The notes beneath the pieces were generated by a model. It was not told where the DNA came from. It saw only the letters and a program-made list of their open reading frames with translations, and did no database searches. The position numbers were made by a program, and so were the translations under genes. Of a stretch of 42,438 bases of DNA, positions 8,592 to 15,620 are shown piece by piece; within the stretch, counting starts at the first letter, position 1; each line of letters starts with the position of its first letter. This DNA comes from a bacterium. Its GTDB lineage: Bacteria; Elusimicrobiota; Elusimicrobia; UBA1565; UBA9628. The DNA lies in NCBI GenBank assembly GCA_021799485.1, contig JAJZAK010000019.1, positions 1 through 42,438 of the forward strand, given 5' to 3'.

Positions 8592-8804
8592 ATGCCGCCT
8601 GCAAATCGAAGCCCCCACCAGCCGCAGTTCCTTCTTCCCCGCGATATCGCGAGGATTCTCCAGCGCGCGCCTAAGACCGTCGAACGCGACCTTCGCAGCG
8701 GAAGGATCCCTGGCGGTTTCAAGTTTAATGGCCGATGGCGCCTGCGCGTCACCACCTTCAACCGATGGGCCGCCACCTTGGACGGCGGGGACGGATCCCG
8801 ATGA
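8592..8804 (+). CDS. Excisionase-like helix-turn-helix protein (70 aa)
   Basis: 70 residues with the MerR/AlpA-type helix-turn-helix of small excisionases: FLLPRDIARILQRAPKTVER, then a basic wing (GRIPGGFKFNGRWRLR). Such proteins bend DNA at attachment sites to direct excision, or regulate integrase. Its TGA overlaps the next ATG (8801). The start has no strong ribosome site. Confidence 0.7.
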   Translation: MPPANRSPHQPQFLLPRDIARILQRAPKTVERDLRSGRIPGGFKFNGRWRLRVTTFNRWAATLDGGDGSR

Positions 8805-9184
8805 ACTCCGCGACGAATCCGGAGCCATCGCCAGGCCCAAGCAACTTCGCCGAGATCATGGCGGCCGTTCTGCGCGCTGGTGGCCGATGCCTTTATCTTC
8901 TGACGGTCGAGAAGGGGCGCATCGAGATCAGGGAGACGGCTCATACGCCCTCTCAAGAGGTGGACGACGACCTGCCTGTTCCCATGAAAATTGCCGCACG
9001 CCTAATGGGCTGCGGCTATTCCACGTTGTCGCGGAAATGGCGATCTTGGGGGCTGCATCCCACGCCGAACGGCACCAGGCTGCTATTCGCGCCCAAAGAG
9101 CTTAAGCAATCAACATGGAAACGGCGGGTCAGCTTCCGGGGGCGACCGAAGAAGCGATGGGACTCGAACGAGGCCCAGCCATGA
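8801..9184 (+). CDS. Second helix-turn-helix protein, coupled to the integrase
   Basis: 127 residues from ATG 8801, which overlaps the previous stop. The N-terminal half is a short alpha/beta region; residues about 73-110 (PMKIAARLMGCGYSTLSRKW, then LLFAPKEL) form a winged helix-turn-helix of excisionase type, followed by a basic tail rich in Arg and Lys. The stop overlaps the integrase ATG. Two excisionase-like proteins in tandem before an integrase suggest separate regulatory and directional roles. Confidence 0.65.
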   Translation: MNSATNPEPSPGPSNFAEIMAAVLRAGGRCLYLLTVEKGRIEIRETAHTPSQEVDDDLPVPMKIAARLMGCGYSTLSRKWRSWGLHPTPNGTRLLFAPKELKQSTWKRRVSFRGRPKKRWDSNEAQP

Positions 9185-10296
9185 GCGCGCCATGTGATCG
9201 CAAACACTGCAACGGGCACATTGCCGTGCGGATTGACGGCAACAGGGCCTACTTCGAGTACACCTTCGAGGGAGAATACGTGCGGCGGAAGGTTCCATTG
9301 GCGGAATTGACGTCCTTCCTCACGCACAAGGAACGCCCGGACGCGAACCTGGGTGCCAAGGGGCTGGCCATCTCCTTCGAGAGGTTCGTGGCCGAGCACT
9401 TCCTACCCAAGGACGCCCGGCGGCGCCAGAAGGACAACACGTTCAAACGAACGAAAGAGGTAGCGAAGGCGCTGAACCAGCACTTCGGCTCGAAGGACCT
9501 GCACCGCATCGACAAGGAAGCCTGGGACGACTACCAAGAGCTGCGCGCGGACGGCGCGCTTGGGAGGAAGTGCAGCCCCGGCGGCATCCGCAAGGAATAC
9601 GTGACGTTCCGGGCGGCCCTCAATTATGCCGTCGAACTAAAGTTCATCCAAGCCAATCCGTTCGCCGGCATTCGGCCGAGCAAGCTTGGCCTCTTCGATG
9701 ACAACCGGTGCGACATATGGTTCACCATAGATGAATTGGGCCGCATCTTCCTATGGATACCGGAGGAGCACCGAGACCTCTTCGAGTTCAGGATGTGGAC
9801 CGGCGCGCGCCCCGAGGAGGCGGCGCGCTTTGGCGCCGCCAACATTAATTGGGAGGCGGGAACCATCTGGATTGAGACGATCAAGAAGAAGCGGCGGCAG
9901 GGAAGCGGCCTCCGCAAACGAGTGTTGATCATCAAGAGCCTCGGCCCCAAATTCGAGGCCCTGCTGCGCCGCCTCAAACCCCACCCCGTAACCGGGCTCA
10001 TGTTCGCCCGCCCTGATACCGGCCAGCCCTACAGCGAGGCGCACCTCGTAGGCGTCTTCCAGGCTGCGGTCAAAAAGGCCGGCGTCGTCAAGCGCAAGCT
10101 GCCGCGGCCTTACGACCTCTGCGGGACTTTCGCCGTTCACCGGGCCATGGCGGGCGTGTCGTTCAGGCAGTTGCAGGCGGAACTCGGCCACGACACGCTG
10201 ACATCGATCAAGAACTATCTCGATGAGGCCAGGCACTTCACCGCGAAAAGCTCGATCTTCTTCGGCGTGGACGTGACCGCGGGATGGCGGGAATGA
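9181..10296 (+). CDS. Tyrosine recombinase (integrase) with altered catalytic box
   Basis: 371 residues from ATG 9181 (ATGA overlap with the preceding gene). An N-terminal arm-binding region (10-60), a SAM-like core-binding domain (65-165) and a catalytic domain are visible. Arg I is present (TGARPEEA, R210), LGH gives H337 and the nucleophile is Y346 (KNYLDEA). However, the box that should read H-x-x-R reads YDLC (311-314), so both the His and the second catalytic Arg are changed; each change is one C-to-T transition from the normal codon (CAC to TAC, CGC to TGC). Enzymes of this family normally need Arg II. The gene ends 80 bases from the 3' end of tRNA-Glu, the classical integration target. 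Confidence 0.85.
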   Translation: MSAPCDRKHCNGHIAVRIDGNRAYFEYTFEGEYVRRKVPLAELTSFLTHKERPDANLGAKGLAISFERFVAEHFLPKDARRRQKDNTFKRTKEVAKALNQHFGSKDLHRIDKEAWDDYQELRADGALGRKCSPGGIRKEYVTFRAALNYAVELKFIQANPFAGIRPSKLGLFDDNRCDIWFTIDELGRIFLWIPEEHRDLFEFRMWTGARPEEAARFGAANINWEAGTIWIETIKKKRRQGSGLRKRVLIIKSLGPKFEALLRRLKPHPVTGLMFARPDTGQPYSEAHLVGVFQAAVKKAGVVKRKLPRPYDLCGTFAVHRAMAGVSFRQLQAELGHDTLTSIKNYLDEARHFTAKSSIFFGVDVTAGWRE

Positions 10297-10360
10297 GTGT
10301 GAAGAAAAGTGTGAAGATTCGGGCAAAAACCGGCAACAAGCGGCAACACCCGGCAACGCG
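10296..10360. repeat. Phased short repeats between integrase and tRNA-Glu
   Basis: Two copies of GTGTGAAG lie 12 bases apart near 10297-10317, followed by three 10-bp tandem units CGGCAACAAG, CGGCAACACC and CGGCAACGCG at 10331-10360, preceded by a degenerate one. The 10-bp period puts each unit on the same face of the helix. The position fits integrase arm or excisionase binding sites of an attachment region. Confidence 0.6.
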
Positions 10361-10375
10361 CTCTCCGACGATAAA

Positions 10376-10450
10376 TGGTGCCCCCAGGGAGAATCGAACT
10401 CCCATTTCCGCCTTGAAAGGGCGGCGTCCTAGCCGCTAGACGATGAGGGC
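10376..10450 (-). tRNA. tRNA-Glu (UUC)
   Basis: Cloverleaf read on the minus strand: acceptor GCCCTCA pairs with TGGGGGC, anticodon loop CTTTCAA gives TTC, T-loop GTTCGATTC, and CCA is encoded. Its 3' end faces the integrase gene, making it the likely attachment site of the element to its left. Confidence 0.95.
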
Positions 10451-10492
10451 GAATACCGGCTTGTCTTCGCGCGCCTTCCTGCCGGCGGGCGT

Positions 10493-10565
10493 TGAGTCCG
10501 GAGGGATTCGAACCCTCGACCCCGCGCTTAAAAGGCGCGTGCTCTACCAACTGAGCTACGGACTC
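10493..10565 (-). tRNA. tRNA-Lys (UUU)
   Basis: Acceptor GAGTCCG pairs perfectly with CGGACTC, D-arm GCTCAGTTGGTAGAGC, anticodon loop CTTTTAA (TTT), T-arm GAGGGTTCGAATCCCTC. CCA is not encoded, unlike the neighbouring tRNA-Glu. The two tRNAs are 42 bases apart on the same strand and probably co-transcribed. Confidence 0.95.
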
Positions 10566-11648
10566 GCGACGCTTGATTTTACAATACTTTCCGCCGCGCC
10601 CCCGGCCTGGAGTCTCCCGCCAAGCGACGGCTGCGGGGGCTACTCAGACCGCCGGCGGATCAACCGCGATTTCGGCGTCGGCCGCCACCTGGCAGCGGTC
10701 AAGGCCACGCGCGGCGACGGCGGCCTGGAGACGGAACACCTGGTTTTTTTAGACGTCGCTTTTTCCAATTCATGCAATTTCAGATGCCGAAGCTGCGGGC
10801 CCGACTTAAGCAGCGCCTGGCAAGCCGAACTTCTACTCTTCAAGGACGCGGGCCGCCAGCGCAAATTCCCGACAGGCTCCGGCTTGACGCCGGAGGCATT
10901 CCAACTCCAGATGGAACCCTTCCTCCCGAACGTGGCGATGATTCGATTCCTGGGGGGAGAGCCGCTGTTGGAAAAGTCGACCTACAGCTTTCTTGAATAT
11001 CTTATCGAGCGCCGGATGACTCACATTCCCTTGTACTTTCAGACCAATTTCTCGGTCATGTCCTGCCAGGGCCGGGACGCGATGGAGCTGTGGAACCGTT
11101 TCGAGCGCGTGTGCGTGGCGGCAAGCCTCGACGGCATGGGCCCGAGGGGCGAATATCTCCGGAAAGGACAGGATTGGGATGAGACGCTCCGCAACCGGCA
11201 ATGGATGTTTCAAAAGTGTCCGCGCGCTTCGTTCCGATTGACTCCGACGCTCCATCTCATGAACTCGCTTCATATCCCCGATTTCCATCGGGAGTGGATC
11301 GAGAGAGGCTATGTCGACAAGGACGACCCCGAGGGGTTTATTCTCCAGACATTAAGGGCCCCCGCTTGTTATTCCGCGCAGGCGCTGCCCGAGCGCCTCA
11401 AACGGCAGGTCGTCGAAAAATACCGGTCCCACCTCGCATGGCTGCTTCAAGGCCATGGGGAGGCCGCCGCCCATCAATACCGCCGGGCGATCACTTTCAT
11501 CGAGGCCCGGGACAGGAGCGCGGAACTGGAAGCGTTCCGAAGGATGACGATCGCTCTCGACTTGCTGCGCGGAGAGCGCTTCGAAGAAACGTTCCCCGAG
11601 CTATCCGAATTGATCTCGCGCCGTCCCTCGCCCGACACCCGCAACTGA
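10566..11648 (+). pseudogene. Radical-SAM (twitch-type) protein, 5'-truncated
   Basis: The frame reads FSNSCNFRCRSCGPDLSSAW, a CX3CX2C iron-sulphur motif of radical-SAM enzymes, followed by GGEPLL (SAM contact) and a twitch/SPASM-like remainder to 11648. Proteins of this group normally have roughly 80-100 residues before the cysteines. Here the only upstream in-frame sequence before tRNA-Lys is about 65 codons (including GGYSDRRRINRDFG) with no ATG, GTG or TTG; the nearest such start lies inside the tRNA genes. The gene therefore seems decapitated at the tRNA-Lys border. It could be expressed only from a non-standard start or a tRNA-read-through transcript. The native substrate is unknown. 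Confidence 0.75.
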
Positions 11649-11675
11649 CCGGTGCCGCGAGAAGCGGCGGATAAA

Positions 11676-11702
11676 AAGAGCCCCGGGAGACCGGGGCTCT
11701 TT
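11676..11702. terminator. Bidirectional rho-independent terminator
   Basis: AAAGAGCCCCGG pairs with CCGGGGCTCTTT around a 3-base loop. On the minus strand the stem is followed by TTTTT, so it best serves the protease gene at 11727; on the plus strand it can also end the radical-SAM transcript. Confidence 0.8.
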
Positions 11703-11726
11703 GGGACGTCGACGTTCCGAGCTAAG

Positions 11727-12593
11727 CTAGTTCGAGTATTTCAGGACCATGCTTTGGATCCAGTCGTAGCTCGCGTCCACGCGGTTGTAGAGGTCGGGGA
11801 CGTTCGGGGCGCATTGGGGGCCGCCGCTCACAACGCCGACGACTTGGTTTCCCACGAGCGCCGGGCTTCCGGAGTCGCCCTCGCAGGCGCCGGTCTGGCC
11901 GTCGACGACGAGGTACTTGGAGTTATAGAGACCCGCGACCGTGGAGGACCCGTAATTTTTTTCGTTTCCCATGATGGCTCTATTGCCGCCCGGAGTTATG
12001 CCGTAGCCGACGAGCGTGACGGAATCTCCGCGCGAGGGCGCAGCCTTGCTCACGGAGTAGGGCCGCGCCTTGATCGAGCCAGGCCGAACCGCCACGACGC
12101 CCAAGTCGACAAGATTGGTCTGGACATGCTGGGAAGGAACATAGCCCGGGTGCTGGACCGCCGCGACGGCGCGAGTGGCGAGGTTCTCGCGCGCGATGTC
12201 TCCGGTAAAGACCAGAATCGAGCTGGGGTCCCGAACGCCTTCGAGGCAGTGCGCGGCCGTCAGGATGACGCTGGGCGATATCAAGGTTCCGCTGCACAAG
12301 CCGGCCTTCCCTCCCGGAAAGGCCATGACGAGGCCCACGACGGCGCCGAACTGGCCGGGAGCGGCGTGGCTGTAGGCGCCCGCCAATTCGATGTGCGCAA
12401 CGGCCTTGTGGTCTTTCCCCGACGCCCGCGGGATGGATGGGATGGAGAAAGAGGAAAGGCTTCCAGCCTTAATGCCCAACGCCGCGGCCTTGGACGCCAA
12501 CTGCGCGAACGCCGTCGGCTCGGCCGCCTGCGCCGAGCTGACGTAGGCCCCCGAAGTCAAGAAAAAAACCGCGCTGAACGCCGCTGATCTCAT
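11727..12593 (-). CDS. Secreted trypsin-like serine protease (S1 family)
   Basis: 288 residues from ATG 12593, preceded by GGAGGTGG at good spacing; an upstream in-frame ATG at 12608 lies ahead of that site. A signal peptide (1-23, cleaved near AQAAEP) is followed by a roughly 50-residue propeptide and the S1 domain. The catalytic triad is intact: H115 in LTAAHC, D163 in NLVDLGVV, S241 in GDSGSP. Cysteines at 100/116 and around 237/263 can form the usual disulphides. It should act outside the cytoplasm. No protease inhibitor or dedicated substrate gene is adjacent, although a 53-residue secreted peptide gene starts divergently 317 bases away. Confidence 0.9.
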   Translation of the reverse strand: MRSAAFSAVFFLTSGAYVSSAQAAEPTAFAQLASKAAALGIKAGSLSSFSIPSIPRASGKDHKAVAHIELAGAYSHAAPGQFGAVVGLVMAFPGGKAGLCSGTLISPSVILTAAHCLEGVRDPSSILVFTGDIARENLATRAVAAVQHPGYVPSQHVQTNLVDLGVVAVRPGSIKARPYSVSKAAPSRGDSVTLVGYGITPGGNRAIMGNEKNYGSSTVAGLYNSKYLVVDGQTGACEGDSGSPALVGNQVVGVVSGGPQCAPNVPDLYNRVDASYDWIQSMVLKYSN

Positions 12594-12909
12594 CGCATCC
12601 ACCTCCATAAGTGGGTTTTACTTCGCTCCATGGCGCCCCGCCTTAGGATCGGGGGTGGATGCTCCTTGACCAAATCTCAAGGATTACAAGGATGGAAGTC
12701 GGATAAGAATAGAATGGAGCGCCCACCCACCGCCAGGGCCGACCGTCCCGTCCTCGATTGGGCCTTTAGACCCCTAAGTTTCGTTTATGGCTCATGTTAT
12801 TGTCGTTCATTGATGGAAATCAAAGAAAGGATTTGACGACGGTCATAGGCTAACAAGAATCGGCCGCGCTATACTGATCCCATCAACGCTGGACCGAGGA
12901 GAACTATCC
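12594..12909. other. Intergenic region between protease and small secreted peptide
   Basis: About 315 bases between divergently transcribed genes. It should hold promoters for both. A TATACT box at 12870-12875 could serve the 53-residue gene at 12910 but has no matching -35 box at normal spacing; TTGACG at 12833 is too far away. A 68-codon plus-strand frame here has no supporting feature. Confidence 0.4.
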
Positions 12910-13071
12910 ATGAACACTCGAGAGATCAAAGCCAGTTCTTTTAGCCGTTTAGCCACGGTTTTTTCGCTCGCCATCCTGGCGATTTTCGCCGCCGCGATGT
13001 TCGGCTTCAAGACGAGCGCAGCCCAGGACCCCGGTCCGCCGCCGTGCGCCATTAATCACACCTGCCACTGA
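12910..13071 (+). CDS. 53-residue secreted or membrane-anchored Cys peptide
   Basis: ATG 12910 is preceded by GAGGAG at normal spacing. Residues 1-38 are a basic N-terminus plus one hydrophobic helix (LATVFSLAILAIFAAAMFGF), compatible with a signal peptide cleaved after TSAA. The predicted mature part is only about 15 residues, QDPGPPPCAINHTCH, with two cysteines five residues apart that could close a small disulphide or bind metal through the two His. No homologous family recognised. A weak hairpin (CCTGCCT/AGGCAGG) follows the stop. Confidence 0.65.
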   Translation: MNTREIKASSFSRLATVFSLAILAIFAAAMFGFKTSAAQDPGPPPCAINHTCH

Positions 13072-13357
13072 TTCCTGCCTGCCAATAGGCAGGGCGGCCG
13101 CCCCCGGGGCCGCGGCGGCTTTGGCTGCGATCCCCTCTTCATCCCTCGCGGCCATTCCCGGAGCTTCGCCGATCTCTCCTCGAAGGAGAAACCCGCGCTT
13201 CCCCACCGTGCGCGCGCACTTCGAAGCCTCGGCCGTCACGAGACGGAAGTGATGAAAGTCGAGTGCCCCCTCTGTGCGCGGCGATTATGTTACCCTACAT
13301 CAGGAGTAAGATGATTCGGTGTGACTTAAAAATAGACTGCGGACAGGAGATTTTTAA

Positions 13358-13459
13358 ATGCTGACTTCTTCCTATTTATTCGCTCTCATCGGTTTCGCCG
13401 TTTCCGTGATTCCGGTTTCGTTTTTCATCTATTTCATGAACCAAGTCGAAAAGCCCTAG
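13358..13459 (+). CDS. 33-residue single-span membrane protein
   Basis: ATG 13358 with AGGAGA seven bases upstream; the product MLTSSYLFALIGFAVSV... is one hydrophobic helix followed by FMNQVEKP. The size and topology match small accessory subunits of respiratory or transport complexes, and the convergent neighbours are two c-type cytochromes, but I cannot assign it to a family. Confidence 0.6.
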   Translation: MLTSSYLFALIGFAVSVIPVSFFIYFMNQVEKP

Positions 13460-13477
13460 CAGCCGGAGCCGCGCGGG

Positions 13478-13921
13478 CTACTTCACCGGCCAGATCGCTC
13501 CCTGGTCAATCCAGTCTTTGATAGCGGCGATTTCCTTGGCGGGCAGAGACTTCCACTTGTGCCCGCGCTTCGCCTTGGGCATGGCAGGAATGTCCTTCTC
13601 ATCATCCAATCCTGCGGCTTTGACCGGTCGCGGCACGGGGCCGGTCAAAAGACGATAGAGCAGGCTGTCCTTGGCGTCGCCGGGAATGATGGCTTGGCCC
13701 GAGCGACCGCCCTTCATGGCCGCCGCCCTGTCGTCGAGCCGAAATTTCCCGGCCGCGTGCTTTTTGGGCTTCTTCGGATCCAAGCTGTGGCACTTCATGC
13801 ACGACTTCTTGAAGATGGGCTGGATGTCTTTGGCGAAGTCGATCTTCTTGTCCGCAGCGCGGGCGGCAGAGGTCGACAGGGCCAACACGGCGACAGAGAT
13901 GATCGCTGCAAGAGTCTTCAT
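13478..13921 (-). CDS. Periplasmic c-type cytochrome (monohaem, planctomycete-type PSCyt1-like)
   Basis: 147 residues from ATG 13921, with GGAGAA upstream. A signal peptide (1-22) precedes the haem motif CMKCH at 41-45 within IDFAKDIQPIFKKSCMKCH, the pattern of short cytochrome c domains that often precede DUF1549/1553 proteins. The middle is Lys/His/Pro-rich (DPKKPKKHAAG) and the C-terminus IAAIKDWIDQGAIWP is typical. The ATG overlaps the stop of the upstream cytochrome gene (ATGA), so the two are one operon and probably pass electrons in the periplasm. Confidence 0.85.
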   Translation of the reverse strand: MKTLAAIISVAVLALSTSAARAADKKIDFAKDIQPIFKKSCMKCHSLDPKKPKKHAAGKFRLDDRAAAMKGGRSGQAIIPGDAKDSLLYRLLTGPVPRPVKAAGLDDEKDIPAMPKAKRGHKWKSLPAKEIAAIKDWIDQGAIWPVK

Positions 13922-14517
13922 GAGTGTTTCTCCTTTGACGACGTTGAGTTTCCGCGTCGGGCCACACTTCTTGGCGCCGCGCTGGGCACGGCTTCCCATG
14001 CCTTTTGAGCCGCGGGCGGCAGGGACTCCATATTTTTAAGAAAGAGCACGATCTGCCAGAGCTGACGATCGCGCAATGAACCGCTAAAGGACGGCATGCC
14101 CGTCATCCGGATGCCGTGGGCGACCTTCCAATAAACGTCGCCGTCCTCGTCATCCTCGACGCCGTAGCGCGCCAGTTGCGGCGCCTTTTGGTACAAGCCG
14201 CGGGCGATGGGCGAGGGCCTTCCGTCCGACGCGCCGTGGCAAACCGCGCAGTTGGCGGCATAGAGATGGATCCCGTCGATAAGATTGCGGTCATCAAGTT
14301 GAAGTGGGTTGGGTTTTGTTGGAGCCTCGCGAAGAATGACGGCGTCCAGGGCCTTGTTCGCGATCCATTTTTCCAGGGCCGGCGGCTTGGCGTCGGCGTT
14401 GGCCGGAAGCCACCCCCATACCGCAGCCGCGTAGAACGCGCCCAATCCAGAGGCGACGGCCATCAACGCGCCGAGAGCGGCCCCGGCGGCCAAGCAGCGT
14501 GCTCCAGGTCTCCTCAT
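13918..14517 (-). CDS. Membrane-anchored monohaem cytochrome c
   Basis: 199 residues from ATG 14517 (an upstream ATG at 14565 is possible; neither has a strong ribosome site). One N-terminal membrane helix (about 10-36) tethers a periplasmic cytochrome c domain with CAVCH at 90-94 and a likely axial Met in RMTGMPSF (141). The pattern resembles cytochromes fused to or partnering alternative complex III and cbb3-type oxidases. It overlaps the next cytochrome gene by four bases. No oxidase genes are in the window. Confidence 0.8.
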   Translation of the reverse strand: MRRPGARCLAAGAALGALMAVASGLGAFYAAAVWGWLPANADAKPPALEKWIANKALDAVILREAPTKPNPLQLDDRNLIDGIHLYAANCAVCHGASDGRPSPIARGLYQKAPQLARYGVEDDEDGDVYWKVAHGIRMTGMPSFSGSLRDRQLWQIVLFLKNMESLPPAAQKAWEAVPSAAPRSVARRGNSTSSKEKHS

Positions 14518-14575
14518 CACATCGAGATTATTATGGCTTTTTTCGCCATTCCAGCGAGGGCTCATGACGCTTTAA

Positions 14576-14605
14576 CTTACCCCACCCCCCCTTACCCCAC
14601 CCCCC
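14576..14605. repeat. 15-bp tandem repeat, C-rich (G-rich on minus strand)
   Basis: Two perfect copies of CTTACCCCACCCCCC at 14576-14590 and 14591-14605. On the minus strand this gives four G-runs in about 27 bases, able to form a G-quadruplex. It lies between the cytochrome operon and the rightward promoter. Confidence 0.7.
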
Positions 14606-14606
14606 C

Positions 14607-14635
14607 TTGACAAATTTAAAAACCGGGGGTAAATA
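14607..14635 (+). promoter_or_regulatory. Promoter of the structured leader RNA
   Basis: TTGACA at 14607-14612, a 17-base spacer and TAAATA at 14630-14635. A transcript from about 14642 would run straight into the structured region and terminator described next. Confidence 0.55.
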
Positions 14636-14641
14636 TAGGCC

Positions 14642-14758
14642 GCTGGCCGGTTGTGTTAAACTCCAAATTCGGCAACCGGCGCCACAAGACGCGAACCGAA
14701 AGCGGAGCGAGACATCAGCATCCCGCCCTCCGATGAGTCGGAGGGCGGGTTTCTCTTT
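14642..14758 (+). ncRNA. Structured short transcript ending in a terminator: small RNA or attenuator
   Basis: About 117 bases containing a perfect 8-bp stem (GCCGGTTG / CAACCGGC), a small CCG-AAAG-CGG hairpin, and a 12-bp terminator stem (CCCGCCCTCCGA / TCGGAGGGCGGG) followed by TTTCTCTTT. It has its own promoter and terminator but no reading frame, and it stops three bases before the ATG of the next gene. It may be a free small RNA or a leader whose terminator is overridden under some condition. It matches no riboswitch class I can recall with confidence. Confidence 0.5.
14722..14758 (+). terminator. Rho-independent terminator just before the RF-1/rhodanese gene
   Basis: A 12-bp perfect GC-rich stem with loop TGAG (14722-14749), followed by TTTCTCTTT. 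It lies inside the leader of the gene starting at 14762 and contains the only Shine-Dalgarno-like GGAGGG nearby, so folding would also hide that sequence. Confidence 0.75.
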
Positions 14759-14761
14759 AAT

Positions 14762-15562
14762 ATGAACATCCATCAAGACTTTGGAGTAACGGCGGGGAAG
14801 CTCGCGGCGGTCCTCGACAAGCTCCGGCGCTTATCTCTCGTTCCCGCGCTCATCGAGGAGAGCTTCAGCCGCGGCGGCGGCAAGGGCGGGCAAAAGATCA
14901 ATAAGTCCGCCAACCGCGTTCAACTCTCCTATCCCCCGCTCGGTCTCGCCGTCTCTCGCCAAGCCTCCCGCAGCCTGGCCCTCAACCGATTCCTCGCCTT
15001 GCGCGAGCTCGCGGAACAAGCCGAAATGAAACTCTCGCCCGGAACCTCGCCTCGCTTGGCGGAATGGCGCCGGATCCAAAAACGCAAGGCCCGCTCCCGT
15101 GCCCGGCTGAAGGCGGCTTTTTTTCTCTCGGCGGTTTTCCTTGTCGCGGGCTGCGGGCGCCATGAGCGCACGACCGCGCTTGCCTTGATCGAACCGGCCA
15201 AACTCGCCGGTCTTTTGAATCCGGCGGCGACTCAAAAGCGCCCGATCGTCCTCCAGGTCGGCTTTCGCGAGCTCTATGACATGGTTCGCATTCCGCGCTC
15301 GGAATACATGGGCCAAGCCTCGAAGCTCGCGGGGCTCGAACGCCTGAAAAAGCGCGTCGCATCGCTTCCTCGGGACGCCTTTATCGTCATCTACTGCGGC
15401 TGCTGCCCCTGGAAGCATTGCCCCAACATTCGCCCCGCGGCCGCCGCTCTGCGCGCGATGGGATTCACGAACGCCTGGTCTCTCGACATCCCTCATAACT
15501 TCGGGACGGATTGGGCGGACAAAGGTTACCCCGTCTCCCGGGGGCGCCGAGGGCTTCTGTAA
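14762..15562 (+). CDS. RF-1-domain (ArfB-like) protein fused to a rhodanese-like lipoprotein
   Basis: One 266-residue frame holds two unrelated parts. Residues 1-117 are an RF-1 domain with the GGQ motif (42-44, in RGGGKGGQKINKSANRV) and a basic tail, as in peptidyl-tRNA hydrolases that release stalled ribosomes. Residues 116-266 begin LKAAFFLSAVFLVAGC, a lipoprotein signal peptide with lipobox VAGC (C131), followed by a rhodanese-like domain with YCGCCPWKHCPN. A cytoplasmic ribosome-rescue domain and an exported lipoprotein are unlikely to work as one chain. A CTG codon at 15107 could start the lipoprotein separately, and seven T residues at 15118-15124 could allow slippage. Confidence 0.7.
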   Translation: MNIHQDFGVTAGKLAAVLDKLRRLSLVPALIEESFSRGGGKGGQKINKSANRVQLSYPPLGLAVSRQASRSLALNRFLALRELAEQAEMKLSPGTSPRLAEWRRIQKRKARSRARLKAAFFLSAVFLVAGCGRHERTTALALIEPAKLAGLLNPAATQKRPIVLQVGFRELYDMVRIPRSEYMGQASKLAGLERLKKRVASLPRDAFIVIYCGCCPWKHCPNIRPAAAALRAMGFTNAWSLDIPHNFGTDWADKGYPVSRGRRGLL

Positions 15563-15620
15563 GCGGAGCGGCGGCCGCGGGGGCGGCGCCACAAGACGTC
15601 GCGCGAAGCCAGGGCGCTTC

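Noticed and set aside
10376..10400. Search for a second copy of the tRNA-Glu 3' end as the other attachment site of the integrative element
   Set aside because: I did not find a convincing copy by eye to the left of the integrase; the far end may lie in degenerate sequence or outside the window. A local alignment is needed.
11652..12587. 311-codon plus-strand frame
   Set aside because: It is the antisense shadow of the trypsin-like protease gene, which has an intact triad, signal peptide and ribosome site.
14642..14720. GGCAACCGG word resembling part of a SAM-I riboswitch
   Set aside because: The surrounding stems do not follow the SAM-I layout (no matching P1/P3 or K-turn), and the word pairs perfectly with GCCGGTTG upstream. 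I keep only an unassigned structured RNA.
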